From NCBI RefSeq assembly GCF_009724245.1, contig NZ_WNNK01000003.1:186001-250000 (forward strand): a stretch of 64,000 bases of DNA, given 5' to 3'. Shown here piece after piece: positions 63,034-64,000 of this stretch. The notes below the pieces were generated by a model. That model was not told the origin of the DNA. It saw only the letters and a program-made list of their open reading frames with translations, and did not search any database. The DNA comes from Pseudomonas spelaei (lineage in GTDB: Bacteria > Pseudomonadota > Gammaproteobacteria > Pseudomonadales > Pseudomonadaceae). Made by a program: the position numbers and the translations under genes. Position 1 is the first letter of the stretch, and each line of letters opens with the position of its first letter.

Positions 63034-63885
63034 TCAGTGCAGTTCGGTGTCGGCGCCTACTTGCAGCAACTCCATCAGGCGGCCTACCAGCGGGCCGATT
63101 TCCGGCAGCTTGCGGCGCTCCAGCGGGTTGTCGCGAAACGGCAGGTCAATGGTGATTTCTTCGATGATGGTGCCGGGGCGGGCGCTCATGACCAGCAACC
63201 GGTCGGACATGGCGATGCCTTCGATCAAGTCGTGGGTGATAAACAGTGCGGTCTTCTTTTCATCGAACAGCATCCGCGCCATGTCCTGTTGCAGGATCAT
63301 CTTGGTCTGGGCATCGAGGGCCGAAAACGGCTCATCGAGAAACAGCACCTGCGGATCAATCGCCAGGGTGCGGGCCAGTGCCGCACGCTGGCGCATGCCG
63401 CCGGACAATTGGAAGGGATAGTGGTCGGCGAAGCCCTGCAGATGGCAGCGGTCCAGCAGTTCTTTCGCCACGGCCTCGCGCTTGGCCCGAGCGACGCCCT
63501 GAATCTCCAGACCCAGCTCGACGTTACGGCGAATGCTGCGCCACGGCATCAGCAGGTCTTTTTGCAGCATGAACGCGACTTTGCGTACGGGGCCGGTGAC
63601 CGCTTCACCGCCGACAAACACTTCACCTTCACTGGGGCGATACAGACCCGAGCCCATATTAAGGATGGTGCTCTTGCCGCAACCCGATGGGCCAATGATC
63701 GACACCACTTCACCGCGACGAATCTTGAAATTCACCTCGCGTATGGCGAAAGGGGCCTCGGACTTTCCTTTGGCCGGGAAACATTTACCGACATTACGAA
63801 ACTCAATTTCGGTCGGCTCCAGCTCTTCCTTGTGAACAGGCTTATTCCATTGTGGGGCGACGGCGTACATCTCATTCACAGCCAT
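63034..63885 (-). CDS. ABC importer ATPase (SsuB/TauB type)
   Basis: This 283-aa ATPase has Walker A GPSGCGKST, signature LSGGMRQRAALARTLA, Walker B VLFLDEPFSALD and switch His in LFITHDLIE. It is the first gene of the operon; a near-empty region with a possible promoter precedes it. Confidence 0.93.
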   Translation of the reverse strand: MAVNEMYAVAPQWNKPVHKEELEPTEIEFRNVGKCFPAKGKSEAPFAIREVNFKIRRGEVVSIIGPSGCGKSTILNMGSGLYRPSEGEVFVGGEAVTGPVRKVAFMLQKDLLMPWRSIRRNVELGLEIQGVARAKREAVAKELLDRCHLQGFADHYPFQLSGGMRQRAALARTLAIDPQVLFLDEPFSALDAQTKMILQQDMARMLFDEKKTALFITHDLIEGIAMSDRLLVMSARPGTIIEEITIDLPFRDNPLERRKLPEIGPLVGRLMELLQVGADTELH

Positions 63886-63928
63886 GGGAGGGGTCTCTGG
63901 TCTGTTTTATAGGTGATACATCGTTTAG

Positions 63929-63944
63929 TGCATGAACAATGCCA
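63929..63944 (-). promoter_or_regulatory. Possible sigma-54 promoter upstream of the catabolic operon
   Basis: The minus strand reads TGGCATTGTTCATGCA, with GG and GC spaced as in -24/-12 elements, about 45 bases before the ATPase start. The match is partial (TGGCAT and ATGCA instead of TGGCAC and TTGCA). No sigma-54 activator is encoded in the window, and IclR proteins work with sigma-70, so this may be coincidence. Confidence 0.25.
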
Positions 63945-64000
63945 GGTGTTTTTATTGAAGTGATTTTGTTGGAAAGTGCTTATTTATTAATAGGTTGTAA

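Noticed and set aside
1..64000. tRNA, rRNA or riboswitch genes
   Set aside because: No cloverleaf-like, rRNA-like or known riboswitch patterns were recognised when reading the gaps on both strands; a covariance-model scan would settle this.

Overview
The window looks like a chromosomal segment of a Pseudomonas of the fluorescens group. I infer this from the phenylacetate (paa) gene order, a serralysin-type alkaline protease, REPIN-type intergenic repeats and GC-rich coding. This rests on reading the sequence; no database search was possible.

Layout. (1) 1-13.3 kb: the phenylacetyl-CoA (paa) catabolic cluster. paaZ (cut by the window edge), an SSS-family symporter with its DUF485 partner, paaEDCBA, paaK, paaJ, paaI and paaG lie on the minus strand; paaY and the repressor gene paaX lie divergently on the plus strand. 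paaF and paaH are absent from the block. A recurring GCGATAC motif sits in both promoter regions. (2) 13.7-30.4 kb: a mixed accessory stretch. It holds a glycine-zipper protein, a serralysin without its own type I exporter, an MFS transporter behind an 80-codon gene remnant, a LuxR regulator, an exported amidohydrolase, a TorF-type porin, a TetR/amine-oxidase pair with a clear operator, catalase, a FocA-type channel, a small thioredoxin-fold protein, MOSC and MarR proteins, and a HoxX-type protein with no hydrogenase genes.

(3) 30.4-38.4 kb: the most unusual region. This is a compact, lower-GC, one-direction operon: a 74-aa candidate precursor peptide, a perfect 13-bp hairpin, a 375-aa unknown protein, an M16 zinc peptidase, a three-gene ABC-2 exporter, a 308-aa unknown protein, a two-domain PEP-synthase-like phosphotransferase and a small subtilisin-like protease. 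The neighbouring coding frames overlap or nearly touch. It reads like a peptide maturation and export system (RiPP-like) that I cannot assign to a known class.

(4) 38.9-48.3 kb: a DUF3772/MscS channel, an AT-rich island with a 42-codon ORF and a DUF2931 lipoprotein, an MFS exporter, a diguanylate cyclase, decayed gene remnants and several REPIN elements. (5) 46.5-63.9 kb: a long minus-strand catabolic operon of 18 genes plus a porin gene. It encodes an ABC importer, Rieske oxygenase and reductase, FAD monooxygenase, extradiol-type dioxygenase, aldehyde dehydrogenase, aspartate-dehydrogenase-like and ThDP enzymes, two SDRs, an alpha/beta hydrolase, a cupin, a Rid-family protein and an IclR regulator. 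It probably imports and degrades an aromatic, possibly nitrogen-containing, compound that I cannot name.
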